Source: JBBQXK01 sp052387255 | Lineage (GTDB): Bacteria > Pseudomonadota > Alphaproteobacteria > Rhodobacterales > Rhodobacteraceae | DNA length: 64,000 bases | Assembly (NCBI GenBank): GCA_052387255.1 | Contig: JBQTJI010000012.1 | Location: 1 to 64,000 of the forward strand | Direction of reading: 5' to 3' | Shown: one piece after another, positions 17,258-24,764 of the stretch | How positions within the stretch are numbered: the first letter of the stretch is position 1 | How the letters are laid out: each line of letters opens with the position of its first letter | The notes under the pieces: generated by a model | What the model was told of the DNA's origin: nothing | Seen by the model: only the letters and a program-made list of their open reading frames with translations | Database searches by the model: none | Made by a program: the position numbers and the translations under genes

Positions 17258-18085
17258 ATGCCCGGCGATTTCGATGCCTGGATCGGCCGGACCGAGACGG
17301 CGGACGACATCATCACCCCCCGCCAGACCCGCCAGATGGCCGCGACGCTGGACGCTGGGGTGCCCGAGGGCGTGTTGCCGCCCCTGTGGCACTGGATGGG
17401 CTGGCAGCCCGAGACGCCGATGGTGGGCCTCGGCCCCGACGGCCACCCCGCGCGCGGCGGCTTTCTGCCGCCGGTGCCGCTGGAGCGGCGGATGTGGGCG
17501 GGGGGGCGGCTGACGTTCCATTCCCCCCTGACGGTCGGCGCGCCGATGCGGCGGCGGTCGGAAATCCTGAAGGTGTCCGAAAAGCTGGGCAGCACGGGGC
17601 GGATGGTGTTCGTGACCGTGGGCCACCAGGTCGAGGGGCCGGACGGCCTGGCCGTGACCGAGGAGCAGGACATCGTCTATGTGGCGATGCCCGAACGGTT
17701 TTCACCGCCGCCGCCGCAGCCTGCGCCCGATGGTGCCCTGTGGCGCGACCCGGTGGCGATGGACACGGTGCGGCTGTTCCGCTTTTCCGCGCTGACCTTC
17801 AACGCGCACCGCATCCATTTCGACCTGCCCTACGCGCAGGGGGTCGAAAAGTATCCCGGTCTGGTCGTCCATGGCCCGATGCAGGCGATGCTGCTGATGG
17901 CCGCCGGGATCAGGGCGCGGGGGGCGATGCCCGCGTCGTTCCGGTTCCGGGGCGTGCGGCCCCTGTTCCATGACCAGACCGTCACCCTGACCGGCTGGCC
18001 CGAGGCCGAGGGTCGGCAATCGCTGGCCGTGGTGACGGACGAGGGGGTGATGACGATGCAGGCCGACATCGGGTGGAACGCATGA
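17258..18085 (+). CDS. meh: Mesaconyl-C4-CoA hydratase-like dehydratase (HTD2/MaoC fold)
   Basis: A 275-residue double hot-dog protein. The N-terminal half has GWQPETPMVGLGPDGHP, GGFLPPVPLERRMWAGGRLTFH and EEQDIVY, as in the mesaconyl-C4-CoA hydratase of the 3-hydroxypropionate bi-cycle; the C-terminal half has the hydratase region FRFSALTFNAHRIHFD with YPGLVVHGPMQAMLL. The likely reaction is hydration of mesaconyl-C4-CoA to citramalyl-CoA, which a lyase splits into acetyl-CoA and pyruvate. The overlapping CoA-transferase gene supports this. Itaconyl-CoA hydratase is an alternative. No lyase gene is in the window. Confidence 0.72.
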   Translation: MPGDFDAWIGRTETADDIITPRQTRQMAATLDAGVPEGVLPPLWHWMGWQPETPMVGLGPDGHPARGGFLPPVPLERRMWAGGRLTFHSPLTVGAPMRRRSEILKVSEKLGSTGRMVFVTVGHQVEGPDGLAVTEEQDIVYVAMPERFSPPPPQPAPDGALWRDPVAMDTVRLFRFSALTFNAHRIHFDLPYAQGVEKYPGLVVHGPMQAMLLMAAGIRARGAMPASFRFRGVRPLFHDQTVTLTGWPEAEGRQSLAVVTDEGVMTMQADIGWNA

Positions 18086-19299
18086 CCGCGCCCTTGCACG
18101 GCATGCGCGTGATCGAATGCGCGGCCTTTGTCGCCGTGCCGTCGGCGGGGATGACACTGGCGCAGTTGGGGGCCGACGTGATCCGGGTGGACCGGCCCAC
18201 GGGGGGGCTGGACGCCCGCCGCTGGCCGGTGACCGATACCGGAGAAAGCCTGTTCTGGGCGGGCATGAACAAGGCCAAGCGCAGCCTGGCGCTGGACCTG
18301 ACCCACCCCGAGGGGCAGGAGATTCTGGCCGCCCTGATCACCGCCCCCGGCCCCGATGCGGGGCTGTTCCTGACCAACCTGCGCGGCCCCGCCTTCATGG
18401 ACTGGCCCGCCCTGTCGGCGCGCCGCGCCGACCTGGTCATGGTCAGCCTGACCGGCACGCGGCGGGGCGAACCGGCGGTCGACTACACCGTCAACCCGGC
18501 CCTCGGGTTCCCCTATGCCACCGGCCCCGAGGGGATGGCCGACCCCGTCGCCCACATGCTGCCCGCCTGGGACCTGGTGGCGGGGCAGATGGTGGCGGGC
18601 ACGATGCTGGCCGCCGAACGCCACCGGCTGCGCACCGAGCAGGGGCAACTGGCCGAGTTGTCGCTCAAGGACGTGGGGGCTGCGATGATGGCGAACCTTG
18701 GCCTTCTGGCCGAGGTCGCGGTCAACGGGGTGGACCGGCCAAGGTACGGCAACAGCCTGTACGGGGCCTACGGGCAGGACTTCACCTGCGCCTGCGGGGG
18801 GCGCGTGATGGTCGTGGGCCTGACCGACCGGCAATGGCGGGGGCTGGTCAAGGTGACGGGGACCGAGGCCGCGATGGCCGACCTTGCGCGCGCGACCGGG
18901 CTTGACCTGGCGCAGGAGGGCAACCGCTGGCACGCACGGGCGGGGATCACCGCCGCCCTTTCGCCCTGGTTCGCGGGCCGGACGCGGGCCGAGGTAGCCG
19001 CGCTGTTCGACCGCGCAGGTCTGACCTGGGGGCCGTTCCGCACCTTTGCCGAGGCGTTGCGCGACGACCCCGACCTGTCGGCCGACAACCCGGTCTTCGC
19101 GATGGTGGACCAGCCAGGGATCGGCACCTATGCCATGCCCGGCCATCCGGCGGATTTCTCGGCATCGGGCCGCGTTCCGCCCGCCCCCGCCCCGCGCCTG
19201 GGCCAGCACAGCGAGGCGGTGCTGGCGGATGTGCTGGGCATGGCATCGGGGCAGATCGCGGCGCTGATCGACCGGGGGATCGTGGTGCAGACGCGGTAG
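18082..19299 (+). CDS. mct: Mesaconyl-CoA C1-C4 CoA transferase (CaiB/BaiF family)
   Basis: A 405-residue class III CoA-transferase. It opens GMRVIECAAFVAVPSAGMTLAQLGADVIRVD and carries the catalytic Asp in GEPAVDYTVNPALGFP. The C-terminal FAMVDQPGIGTYAMPGHPADF resembles the Chloroflexus 2-methylfumaryl-CoA isomerase closely, as far as I recall that sequence. It would move CoA between the C1 and C4 carboxyls of mesaconate. ATG 18082 overlaps the hydratase stop (ATGA) and is preferred over the ATG three codons upstream. Its TAG stop lies within a dispersed palindrome. Confidence 0.8.
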   Translation: MTAPLHGMRVIECAAFVAVPSAGMTLAQLGADVIRVDRPTGGLDARRWPVTDTGESLFWAGMNKAKRSLALDLTHPEGQEILAALITAPGPDAGLFLTNLRGPAFMDWPALSARRADLVMVSLTGTRRGEPAVDYTVNPALGFPYATGPEGMADPVAHMLPAWDLVAGQMVAGTMLAAERHRLRTEQGQLAELSLKDVGAAMMANLGLLAEVAVNGVDRPRYGNSLYGAYGQDFTCACGGRVMVVGLTDRQWRGLVKVTGTEAAMADLARATGLDLAQEGNRWHARAGITAALSPWFAGRTRAEVAALFDRAGLTWGPFRTFAEALRDDPDLSADNPVFAMVDQPGIGTYAMPGHPADFSASGRVPPAPAPRLGQHSEAVLADVLGMASGQIAALIDRGIVVQTR

Positions 19300-19356
19300 G
19301 GTGCGTGCTTGCACGCACCCATCTCGCAGAAGCGGGGCGTGCAAGCACGCACCCAA
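19296..19356. repeat. Dispersed palindrome, copy B (GTAGGGTG family)
   Basis: The left arm at 19296-19320 begins GTAGGGTGCGTGCTTGCACG and matches copy A at 13231 almost base for base. The right arm (about 19334-19356) is its reverse complement with one base missing and an altered end. The TAG at 19297-19299 in the left terminus is the stop codon of the CoA-transferase gene. Confidence 0.78.
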
Positions 19357-19373
19357 CGGCCCGGTATGCCCGG

Positions 19374-19496
19374 TTACAGCTTCTTGCCGGCAATCTCGGT
19401 GCCGCTGCGGGGCGGCGCGGCGACGGCGGGCTTGGCCACCTCTTTCTTGGGCTTCTTCTTTTCCTTGTTGCTTTTCTGGTTGTTGCCCTTGGCCAT
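19374..19496 (-). CDS. Small basic Lys-rich protein (40 aa)
   Basis: A short gene with a good AAGGA ribosome-binding site seven bases before its ATG. It encodes 40 residues: MAKGNNQKSNKEKKKPKKEV, then an Ala/Pro-rich stretch, then SGTEIAGKKL. The N-terminal half is almost wholly Lys, Asn and Gln, as in proteins that bind nucleic acid or ribosomes. I believe comparable small proteins occur in other Rhodobacterales, but the function is unknown. It lies 29 bp downstream of hflX on the same strand and may be part of the hfq-hflX transcript. Confidence 0.7.
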   Translation of the reverse strand: MAKGNNQKSNKEKKKPKKEVAKPAVAAPPRSGTEIAGKKL

Positions 19497-19525
19497 CTGC
19501 TGTCCTTCCGGTGACTGTGGGCAGG

Positions 19526-20773
19526 CTATTGCGCCTGCCATTGCGCCTTTTGTCGATCCGTCCAGCGGACGGTCACGGTATACTGTTCATCGTCGGAAGT
19601 CTCGCCGACGACCACCCCCATATCATGCAATCGCGCCCGCGCGCGGCCATCGGCAAAGGGCAGGACAAGCGTTTCCTCGACCCGCACTTCGGCAAAGGCG
19701 TCGCTGACGGCATCGAGCAGCGCCGCGACGCCCTCGCCCGTCAGCGCCGACACCGCCATCACATGGCCGCGCTGACCCGCCTGAACCATCAGCGCCGCGC
19801 GCGCCGTGCCATCGACCAGGTCCAGCTTGTTCCACACCTCGATCACCGGCGTCGCGCTGCCCACCCCCAGCGACTGCAGAATCTCGGCCACATCCAGCGC
19901 CTGTTCCGCCGTCTCGGGGTGGCTGATGTCGCGGACGTGAAGGATCAGGTCGGCCTCAAGCACCTCTTCCAGGGTCGCGCGGAACGCGGCCACCAGTTGC
20001 GTCGGCAGGTCGCTGATGAAACCCACGGTATCGGACGCGATCACCTTGCGCCCCGAGGGCAGCACGACGCCCCGCACCGTGGGGTCGAGCGTGGCGAACA
20101 GCATGTCCCTGGCCATCACCTGCGCGCCGGTCATGCGGTTGAACAGGGTGGATTTCCCGGCGTTGGTATAGCCCACCAGCGCCACCAGCGGGAACGGCAC
20201 GCGGCGGCGCGCCGCGCGGTGCAGCTCGCGCGTGCGCACCACCTGGTCCAGTTGCCGTTTCAGCCGGATCACCTGGTCGTCGATGGCGCGGCGGTCGGAT
20301 TCGATCTGCGTCTCGCCGGGGCCTCCGACAAAGCCGAACCCGCCGCGCTGCCGTTCGAGGTGCGTCCAGGCCCGCACCAGCCGCGTGCGCTGCCACGACA
20401 GCGCGGCCAGTTCCACCTGCAAGACGCCCTCGCGCGTGCGCGCCCGGTCGGCAAAGATTTCCAGGATCAGGCCGGTCCGGTCCAGCACCTTGACATCCCA
20501 GGCCTTTTCCAGATTGCGCTGCTGCACCGGCGTGACCGGGCCGTCGATCACCACCAGGTCCACATCCAGCGACGCAAACGCGGCCTTCAGCGTTTCGACC
20601 TTGCCAGACCCCATCAGCGTCGCAGGCTGCATCCGGGCCAGGCGCACCACCTCGGCCCCGGCCAGGGTCAGGCCCGGCAAGGCTGCGGCCAGTGCGACCG
20701 CCTCGGCCAGGCCATGTTCGGGCAGACGGCGCTTGCGCACCGACTTGAGGTCGGGGTGCAGCACATAGGCCAC
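19526..20773 (-). CDS. hflX: GTPase HflX
   Basis: A ribosome-associated GTPase that splits stalled 70S ribosomes. The N-terminal HflX domain (VDLVVIDGPVTPVQQRNLEKAWDVKVLDRTGLILEIFADRA) leads to the glycine-rich linker GGFGFVGGPGETQIESDRR and the G domain with G1 GYTNAGKST, G3 DTVGFI and G4 NKLD. The first standard codon is GTG 20773. The frame stays open 26 codons further to a CTG at 20851 that overlaps the hfq stop (CTGA), and related proteins have such an N-terminal stretch, so initiation could be there. It follows hfq in the usual order. Confidence 0.92.
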   Translation of the reverse strand: MAYVLHPDLKSVRKRRLPEHGLAEAVALAAALPGLTLAGAEVVRLARMQPATLMGSGKVETLKAAFASLDVDLVVIDGPVTPVQQRNLEKAWDVKVLDRTGLILEIFADRARTREGVLQVELAALSWQRTRLVRAWTHLERQRGGFGFVGGPGETQIESDRRAIDDQVIRLKRQLDQVVRTRELHRAARRRVPFPLVALVGYTNAGKSTLFNRMTGAQVMARDMLFATLDPTVRGVVLPSGRKVIASDTVGFISDLPTQLVAAFRATLEEVLEADLILHVRDISHPETAEQALDVAEILQSLGVGSATPVIEVWNKLDLVDGTARAALMVQAGQRGHVMAVSALTGEGVAALLDAVSDAFAEVRVEETLVLPFADGRARARLHDMGVVVGETSDDEQYTVTVRWTDRQKAQWQAQ

Positions 20774-20847
20774 GGTCGGCCGGGCCTGCGTGGCATGACC
20801 GCCCGCGCCCGGGGGCAGGTCGTCACCTTCGTCCTGAAGATCGGAGG

Positions 20848-21081
20848 TCAGTCTTCGCTCTCGTACAGGCTGATCGGCGCGCCCGGCATGATGGTCGAGA
20901 TCGCGTGCTTGTACACAAGCTGCGATTGCCCGTCGCGCCGCAAAAGCACGCAGAAATTGTCAAACCAGGTGATCACGCCCTGCAGCTTGACCCCGTTGAT
21001 CAGAAAGATCGTCACCGGAACCTTTGCCTTGCGGACATGGTTCAGGAATGCGTCCTGCAGGTTCTGCTTGTCGCCAGCCAT
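20848..21081 (-). CDS. hfq: RNA chaperone Hfq
   Basis: A 77-residue Sm-like hexamer that pairs small RNAs with mRNAs. The start MAGDKQNLQDAFLNHVRK, the Sm1 motif VTIFLINGVKLQGVITWFDNF and the Sm2 motif QLVYKHAISTI (family KHA) are all intact, with a short acidic tail. ATG at 21081 gives the usual start; a longer frame upstream to 21171 is not conserved. It lies between trkH and hflX on the minus strand. Confidence 0.97.
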   Translation of the reverse strand: MAGDKQNLQDAFLNHVRKAKVPVTIFLINGVKLQGVITWFDNFCVLLRRDGQSQLVYKHAISTIMPGAPISLYESED

Positions 21082-21213
21082 TTTTCGTTGAGCCTTTTTT
21101 TGCCGTCTGTCCCTGTTGTCGTCCGCGGGGTTGGCGCCCGGGCGTTGCACGGCAGTATGAAACGCGAACACGGGACAATCCAGACCAAAAAACGGGCAGA
21201 CCCGGCCCCTGTG

Positions 21214-22734
21214 TCACCGCCGCCAGACCGAGGGCGCGATCAGCGCCAGGATCGCCAGCACCTCGAGCCGCCCCATCACCATCGCGGCGGCCAGGATCGC
21301 CTTCGCCGCCCCGCCAAGCGCGCTGTAGGCGACCGGCGCCTCGGCGGCCAGGCTGGCCAGCGGGCCGGTGGTCGACACGGCAGCGACCGACAGCACCAGC
21401 GCCTGCTCGAACGGCACCTCGACCAGGGCCAGGGCGGCGATCAGCACCGCCAGCGTCAGCGCATAGAGCATGAAGAAGATCCAGGCGGCATAGGCCCCCT
21501 CGTTGCGCAGCCGCCGTTCGCCGTCACCGCCCCCGCCGATGGAATGGGGGTGCGCGATCCGTTCCAGCTCGCGCTGCCCCTGGCGCACCAGGGCATGCAC
21601 GCGCAGCAGTTTCAGCCCGCCGGTGGTGGTGGCGATGCCGCCGCCGATCATCGCGAGGCCCACCAGGATCAGCCCTGGCGCAGGCAGCCCCGACCAGGCC
21701 CGCGCCGCCTGCCACTGGCCGCTTTCGAAGCCGGCGGTGGTCAGGAACGACAGCGTCATGAACAGCGCGCCCCACAGCGCGCCCAGTGCCTGGCCCAGGG
21801 TGCCGACCTCGTCCGTCGCCACCGCCCCCACCCAGTGGCGCAGGAACAGCACCGTCGGCACCAGCACCAGAAAGCCGGCAGCCAGGCGCACCTCGGGGTC
21901 GAACCAGATCGGGTGGGACCGGTCGACCATCACCGCGCCCGGAAAGCTGCGCCGCGTCAGGCCCAGAAGCAGGAAGGCAAAGACCAGCATCTCGCCCGGC
22001 AGGCCTGCGCCGGGCAGGGCAGCCCCCTGCCCCGGCACGATGCCGCTGGACGACAGCGTCGACATCGCCAGGCACAGCGCGCGCAGTCCGTCCTCGCCCG
22101 CGATCAGCAACAGCACCCACAGCGCCAGCGTCAGCCCGCCATAGACCGGAAACACCAGCATCGTCAGCCGCGCCAGCCGCGTCCCCGGATCGGCCACACG
22201 GGTGATCTGCGCCGTGCCGCGCGCGCCCCGGCCCGGCGCGCGCCCCGAGATCACCTCGGCACCCGCCAGGTCGAGCGGGGCCAGCAGCGCCGCCGCGCCC
22301 ACCAGCATCAGAAGCCCCCCGAACCACCCCACCAGCGCCCGCCACAGGTGCAGGCTGTCCGCCAGCCGTCCCGGCGTGTCATACAGCGTGGCCCCGGTGG
22401 TGGTCAGGCTGGACACCATCTCCCACCAGGCATTCGTGAAACTGGTGTCGGGCACGGCCTGCGCAAAGGGCAGCGCCAGAACCGGCGGCACCACCAGATA
22501 GGCCAGCGCGAACGAGGCAAGCTGGCTGCGCGCGGGGTTGGGGCCGAGCGGACGGCCCGCCATGGCCAGCGCCGCCATCCCGGTCAGCGCCGCCACCACG
22601 ACCGCCCCGAACAGGAAGGTCCGGGCGATGCGCGCGTCGCCCGTCGCCGCCGCATGGGCTGCGGGCAGCAGCATCGCCAGCGCGGCAATCCACAACAGGA
22701 TCACCACCAGCGGCTGGGTGCGGAACCGGCGCAT
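21214..22734 (-). CDS. trkH: Potassium uptake protein TrkH
   Basis: A 506-residue integral membrane protein, the K+ conducting subunit of the Trk system. The selectivity-loop repeats can be seen as SSLTTTGATLYD, STLSSSGIVPGQG, SFLTTAGFESGQW and AAVSTTGPLASL, one in each of four MPM units with about ten membrane helices overall. It requires the NAD-binding TrkA encoded directly upstream, whose stop is 3 bp before this ATG. The helices are Ala/Leu-rich as expected for high GC. Confidence 0.92.
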   Translation of the reverse strand: MRRFRTQPLVVILLWIAALAMLLPAAHAAATGDARIARTFLFGAVVVAALTGMAALAMAGRPLGPNPARSQLASFALAYLVVPPVLALPFAQAVPDTSFTNAWWEMVSSLTTTGATLYDTPGRLADSLHLWRALVGWFGGLLMLVGAAALLAPLDLAGAEVISGRAPGRGARGTAQITRVADPGTRLARLTMLVFPVYGGLTLALWVLLLIAGEDGLRALCLAMSTLSSSGIVPGQGAALPGAGLPGEMLVFAFLLLGLTRRSFPGAVMVDRSHPIWFDPEVRLAAGFLVLVPTVLFLRHWVGAVATDEVGTLGQALGALWGALFMTLSFLTTAGFESGQWQAARAWSGLPAPGLILVGLAMIGGGIATTTGGLKLLRVHALVRQGQRELERIAHPHSIGGGGDGERRLRNEGAYAAWIFFMLYALTLAVLIAALALVEVPFEQALVLSVAAVSTTGPLASLAAEAPVAYSALGGAAKAILAAAMVMGRLEVLAILALIAPSVWRR

Positions 22735-22737
22735 GGC

Positions 22738-24114
22738 TCAGAAGAAGTCGATCGAGACTTGCAGCAGCCGCTCGACCTCGGGCACGTCCTTGGCCATCAC
22801 GAACAGCGCGATCACGTCGTTCTCCTCGATCCGCAGGTCGCCCGTCGGCTTGATCACGCGGTCGCCCTTCATCACCGCGCCGACCAGCACGCCCTCGGGG
22901 AAATCGATGTCGCGCACCAGACGGCCGGCCAGGGGCGAGGTCGACAGCACCTGCGCCTCGATCATCTCGGCCTCGGCGTCGCCCAGCGAATAGATCGCCC
23001 GCACCCGGCCGTGGCGGATGTGGCGCAGGATGGAACTGACCGTCGTCGCACGCGGGTTGATGTAGGCGTCGATGTCCAGCGCGGCCATCAGCGGCACCAG
23101 CGTGGGGTCGTTGACCAGCGCGATGGACATGCGGCACCCCGCCTGTTTCGCCCGGACCGCGACCAAGAGGTTGGTCTTGTCGTCGTCGGTCACCGCCAGC
23201 ACGGCATCGGCGCGGTCGATGGCGGCCTCGGTCAGGATCTCGATGTCCATGCCGTCGCCGTTCAGCACGATGGTGCGTTCCAGGGCATCCGCCGCAAACT
23301 CGGCCCGCGCGCGGCTTTTCTCGATGATCTTGGTGCGCATCCGGTCGCTGCGCGCCTCGAGCGCACGGGCCACTTCGAGGCCCACGTTGCCCGCGCCGAC
23401 GATCACCAGCCGTTCCTGCTTGCGCGTGCTTTTCCCGAAGATGTCGAGCGCGCGGTTGACGTCCTCGGTGTGGCTGAAGACATAGATGCGGTCGCCCGCA
23501 AACAGCTGGTCTGCCGGGTCGGGGGCGAACAACCGCTCGTCCCGCCGCACCCCCACGACGATGGCCCGCAGCGAGGCGAACAGCTCGGTCAGCTGCCGCA
23601 GGGGCGTGTTCAGCACCGGGCAGTCGGCGTCCAGCTGGATGCCCAGCAGCTGCGCCCGGCCCCCCATGAAACTTTCCGTGTCAAAGGTCGAAGGGGCCGC
23701 CAGGCGCTGCAGGGCGGCCTCGGCCACCTCTTTCTCGGGGCTGATGACCACGTCGATGGGCATGTGGTCGGCGCGGTAGAGGTCGGAGTACATGGTGTCG
23801 AGATAGGTCTGCGCCCGCAGCCGCGCGATCTTGCGCGGCACCGAGAACACGGAATGCGCGACCTGGCAGGTGACCATGTTCACCTCGTCGCTGTAGGTGG
23901 CGGCGATGATCATGTCGGCATCCCGCGCGCCCGCGCGTTCCAGCACGTCGGGGTGGCTGGCGAAACCGGTCACGCCCTGCACGTCCAGCGTCTCGGACGC
24001 GCGGCGCACGAGGTCGGCGTTCATGTCGACGACGGTGACATCGTTCTTCTCGCCCGACAGGTGCCGCGCGATCTGCCAGCCGACCTGGCCCGCGCCGCAG
24101 ATGATGACCTTCAT
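22738..24114 (-). CDS. trkA: Trk system regulatory protein TrkA
   Basis: A 458-residue cytoplasmic regulator that gates TrkH. It has two RCK units: the first Rossmann loop is KVIICGAGQVGWQIARHLS and the second LVIVGAGNVGLEVARALEA, each followed by a TrkA_C domain. The start ATG at 24112-24114 gives the canonical MKVIICGAGQVG. The frame is open for another 124 codons upstream, but that part is Pro/Arg/Gly-rich and not conserved. It is co-transcribed with trkH and probably with hfq-hflX. Confidence 0.95.
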   Translation of the reverse strand: MKVIICGAGQVGWQIARHLSGEKNDVTVVDMNADLVRRASETLDVQGVTGFASHPDVLERAGARDADMIIAATYSDEVNMVTCQVAHSVFSVPRKIARLRAQTYLDTMYSDLYRADHMPIDVVISPEKEVAEAALQRLAAPSTFDTESFMGGRAQLLGIQLDADCPVLNTPLRQLTELFASLRAIVVGVRRDERLFAPDPADQLFAGDRIYVFSHTEDVNRALDIFGKSTRKQERLVIVGAGNVGLEVARALEARSDRMRTKIIEKSRARAEFAADALERTIVLNGDGMDIEILTEAAIDRADAVLAVTDDDKTNLLVAVRAKQAGCRMSIALVNDPTLVPLMAALDIDAYINPRATTVSSILRHIRHGRVRAIYSLGDAEAEMIEAQVLSTSPLAGRLVRDIDFPEGVLVGAVMKGDRVIKPTGDLRIEENDVIALFVMAKDVPEVERLLQVSIDFF

Positions 24115-24764
24115 CGTGCTGTCCCCTGTCGGCGGGTCCGGGGGCGATCCCGCCGGACCCTGCATCGCAGAACCCCGGGGGCCGGTCAACGGTCGGGGTG
24201 GGGCAGCCAGGGCCGGCGGGCCGGTGGCCACGGCGCAGGTCGGGTCGCCAGGCCTGCGCCCCGGACACATCGCCCGCCAGTCCCGGATCGCGGGCGTCCG
24301 CCACCCGCAGGGCTGGCCATGGCAGGACGGCACACAGGCACCCCCGCCCGCCGGACAGGTCGCAGCGGACGACCGACGTCCGGCTCCCACGGTTGGCCCG
24401 CCACCCCGACCGCCCGGTCGTTGCCTGTATTTGGGGAGCCGTTCGTTACCCGTATTTGGGGAGAAGGAGAGTCGCTTCAGGCCCAAAGCAGGTTGCGACC
24501 AATGTGATTCACCCCTGCGCCATCAGACCCGGTCGCCTTGGCGAAGGCCGGAATCCCGATCCTCGGAGCGGATCGATCGGGGTCCTGCCCTTCGCCGTTG
24601 CGACCGGTGAGGGACGAGCCTGAATGAACGCGACATCCTCAAAACCGCGAGCCGCCGACGATCACCGCGAGCCGCCGACAATCACCGCGAGGGCCCCGAC
24701 GCGCAGTGCCGCGCGGGTCGCCTGCGACCCCGTGCGGACGCGCCACCAGCCGTCCAGCAGCGCG
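24115..24764. other. Gene-free interval with short repeats
   Basis: No credible gene, tRNA or structural RNA was seen in these 650 bp between trkA and cckA. It holds two direct copies of GTATTTGGGGAG at 24427-24438 and 24451-24462, set in sequence that is less GC-rich than the flanks, and a 20-bp tandem repeat at 24646-24690. Promoters for trkA and an unseen element on the plus strand could lie here; nothing specific can be assigned. Confidence 0.5.
24646..24695. repeat. 20-bp tandem repeat, two and a half copies
   Basis: CGCGAGCCGCCGACGATCAC starts at 24646 and recurs at 24666 with one change (AATCAC); a third, partial unit begins at 24686 with CGCGAG and then diverges. The repeat is in the gap downstream of cckA and has no obvious coding role. 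Confidence 0.7.

Noticed and set aside
24427..24462. Two GTATTTGGGGAG copies as insertion-sequence ends
   Set aside because: They are direct, not inverted, only 24 bp apart, and no transposase frame lies near.
24115..24486. N-terminal extension of trkA by 124 codons
   Set aside because: The extension is Pro/Arg/Gly-rich, not like any TrkA, and the ATG at 24114 gives the canonical start.
20905..24507. A 1200-codon plus-strand open frame opposite hfq, trkH and trkA
   Set aside because: Same reason: antisense shadow with a Gln/Arg/His-rich product.
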